Source of the DNA: Candidatus Dojkabacteria bacterium UBA5232
GTDB taxonomy: Bacteria > Patescibacteriota > Dojkabacteria > SC72
Direction: 5' to 3'
Assembly (NCBI GenBank): GCA_002409215.1
Contig: DHUO01000030.1
Span: 1-5,343 of the forward strand
Length of the DNA stretch: 5,343 nucleotides
In this document: piece by piece, positions 4,732 to 5,343 of the stretch
How positions within the stretch are numbered: the stretch's first letter is position 1
Layout: the number at the start of each line of letters is the position of its first letter
The notes under the pieces: model-generated
The model's database searches: none
The model's input: the letters and a program-made list of their open reading frames with translations, nothing else
Told to the model about the DNA's origin: nothing
Made by a program: the position numbers and the translations under genes

Positions 4732-5343
4732 TTATTTAAAAGGTTCTTGAGAATCTCTGTATGCAATAACTACAGTTCTCTTCCAGTCTGTACCTGCTGG
4801 ATAGCAGGTCATAAGTACTAAACTATCTGGATCTGCATTCTTTTTTAGATACTGTGTAGATTCCCTATTTACAATTTTGACCTCTTGAACCCTGTATTTA
4901 TATATAACACCTTCATAGCTAAGAAATATTTCATCTTCCTTTTCTAATTCACCTAAGAGATAGAAGTAAACAGAGTACATGTTCCTTTCATAGAAGTTTA
5001 CGGCTGAGTGTGCAAAGAGAAATACATTACCAGGCTTGTTTGGTGTGGTAGTAGTCTTGGAGTGTGCTACTCCTGTTTGTAGGGCATTTATGTATTCTTT
5101 CTCATTGAAAGGGTCTACATCTTTTACAACTTTAGAGTTCGATTTAATCTTTGGAATATATACTCCAAAATTTGGGTCTACAAACACCTCCTTGGTATCC
5201 TTCTTTACCTCTTTGGTAATATCTTCATCATTGTCCGCAAGTGATACATTGGATGTAGATGGAGTAGGGAAGGTTTTTTGATTATAGTATGCCTTAATTA
5301 CTGGCCAGTATGTTAATACCAAAACAGAAAGCCCTACTAGGAG
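4732..5343 (-). CDS. Sortase family transpeptidase (N-terminus beyond window)
   Basis: Sortases are membrane-bound cysteine transpeptidases that cut a C-terminal sorting signal and join surface proteins to the wall or to one another as pilus-like polymers. The frame is open to the right edge. A TTG at 5320-5322 could be mistaken for the start, but the codons upstream read LLVGLSVL and complete a hydrophobic helix with VLTYWPVIK, so the true start is outside. A polar linker of about 40 residues follows. The beta-barrel begins at FGVYIPKIK, with ALQTGVAHS and PGNVFLFAHSAVNF next. The catalytic histidine is at 5008-5010 (FAHS), the cysteine at 4804-4806 (MTCYPAGT), and the arginine at 4777-4779 (WKRTVV). 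All three are intact. The FAHS and TCYPAGT motifs differ from class A and B, and I would leave the class open. No sorting-signal substrate is visible in the window. Confidence 0.93.
   Translation of the reverse strand, partial: LLVGLSVLVLTYWPVIKAYYNQKTFPTPSTSNVSLADNDEDITKEVKKDTKEVFVDPNFGVYIPKIKSNSKVVKDVDPFNEKEYINALQTGVAHSKTTTTPNKPGNVFLFAHSAVNFYERNMYSVYFYLLGELEKEDEIFLSYEGVIYKYRVQEVKIVNRESTQYLKKNADPDSLVLMTCYPAGTDWKRTVVIAYRDSQEPFK

Noticed and set aside
4731..4740. AT-only inverted repeat at the PspC/sortase junction as an intrinsic terminator
   Set aside because: The stem would hold only about five A-T pairs with no GC core, far too weak for an intrinsic terminator.
5036..5281. 81-codon plus-strand open frame opposite the sortase
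   Set aside because: It is antisense to the sortase linker and barrel, and no family features are seen.
5320..5322. TTG as the start codon of the sortase
   Set aside because: It falls within the transmembrane helix, and the upstream codons LLVGLSVL continue that helix to the window edge.
817..5343. Recoding of TGA as glycine or tryptophan, as in some Candidate Phyla Radiation groups
   Set aside because: No in-frame TGA occurs in any of the genes, glycine uses GGN codons and tryptophan uses TGG, so nothing calls for an alternative code.

Overview
This is an AT-rich bacterial window with eight genes, two of them cut by the window edges. No gap between genes exceeds about 100 bases. I see no RNA genes, mobile elements, CRISPR arrays or long repeats. 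All eight readable stop codons are TAA, tryptophan is encoded by TGG, and no TGA lies inside any gene, so a standard bacterial code fits. Packing is very tight, none of the five starts visible in the sequence and supported by the protein has a clear Shine-Dalgarno sequence, and the mix of genes (NifS/NifU, superoxide reductase, PspC, a sortase of the FAHS/TCYP type) suits a small anaerobe. A Candidate Phyla Radiation (Patescibacteria) lineage is my best guess, but this is inference without phylogeny.

Layout. Bases 2-151 (+) are the last 49 codons of an unrecognised gene. Bases 166-795 (-) encode a HAD-fold phosphatase-like protein. Bases 817-4001 (+) form a three-gene operon: a NifS-type cysteine desulfurase, a short NifU/IscU iron-sulfur scaffold protein, and a membrane-anchored protein with a coiled-coil-like stalk and a C-terminal polysaccharide deacetylase (NodB) domain. 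Bases 3998-4381 (-) encode desulfoferrodoxin, a two-iron superoxide reductase. Bases 4480-4731 (+) encode a small PspC-domain membrane protein. Bases 4732-5343 (-) encode a sortase whose start lies beyond the right edge.

How they fit together. NifS and the scaffold protein make a minimal iron-sulfur assembly pair. Desulfoferrodoxin is a non-heme iron protein that removes superoxide, which otherwise damages iron-sulfur clusters. The deacetylase, PspC protein and sortase all act at the membrane or cell envelope. The strand alternates at almost every transcription unit. This gives two divergent promoter regions (about 775-819 and 4382-4479) and three convergent junctions with 14, -3 and 0 bases between stop codons. 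None of the junctions shows a recognisable terminator.

The most notable signals are a pair of overlapping divergent promoters at 782-815, a predicted leaderless start for nifS, and the coupling of an envelope deacetylase to an iron-sulfur operon by a 17-base gene overlap. I found no clear evidence of a wholly new multi-gene system.
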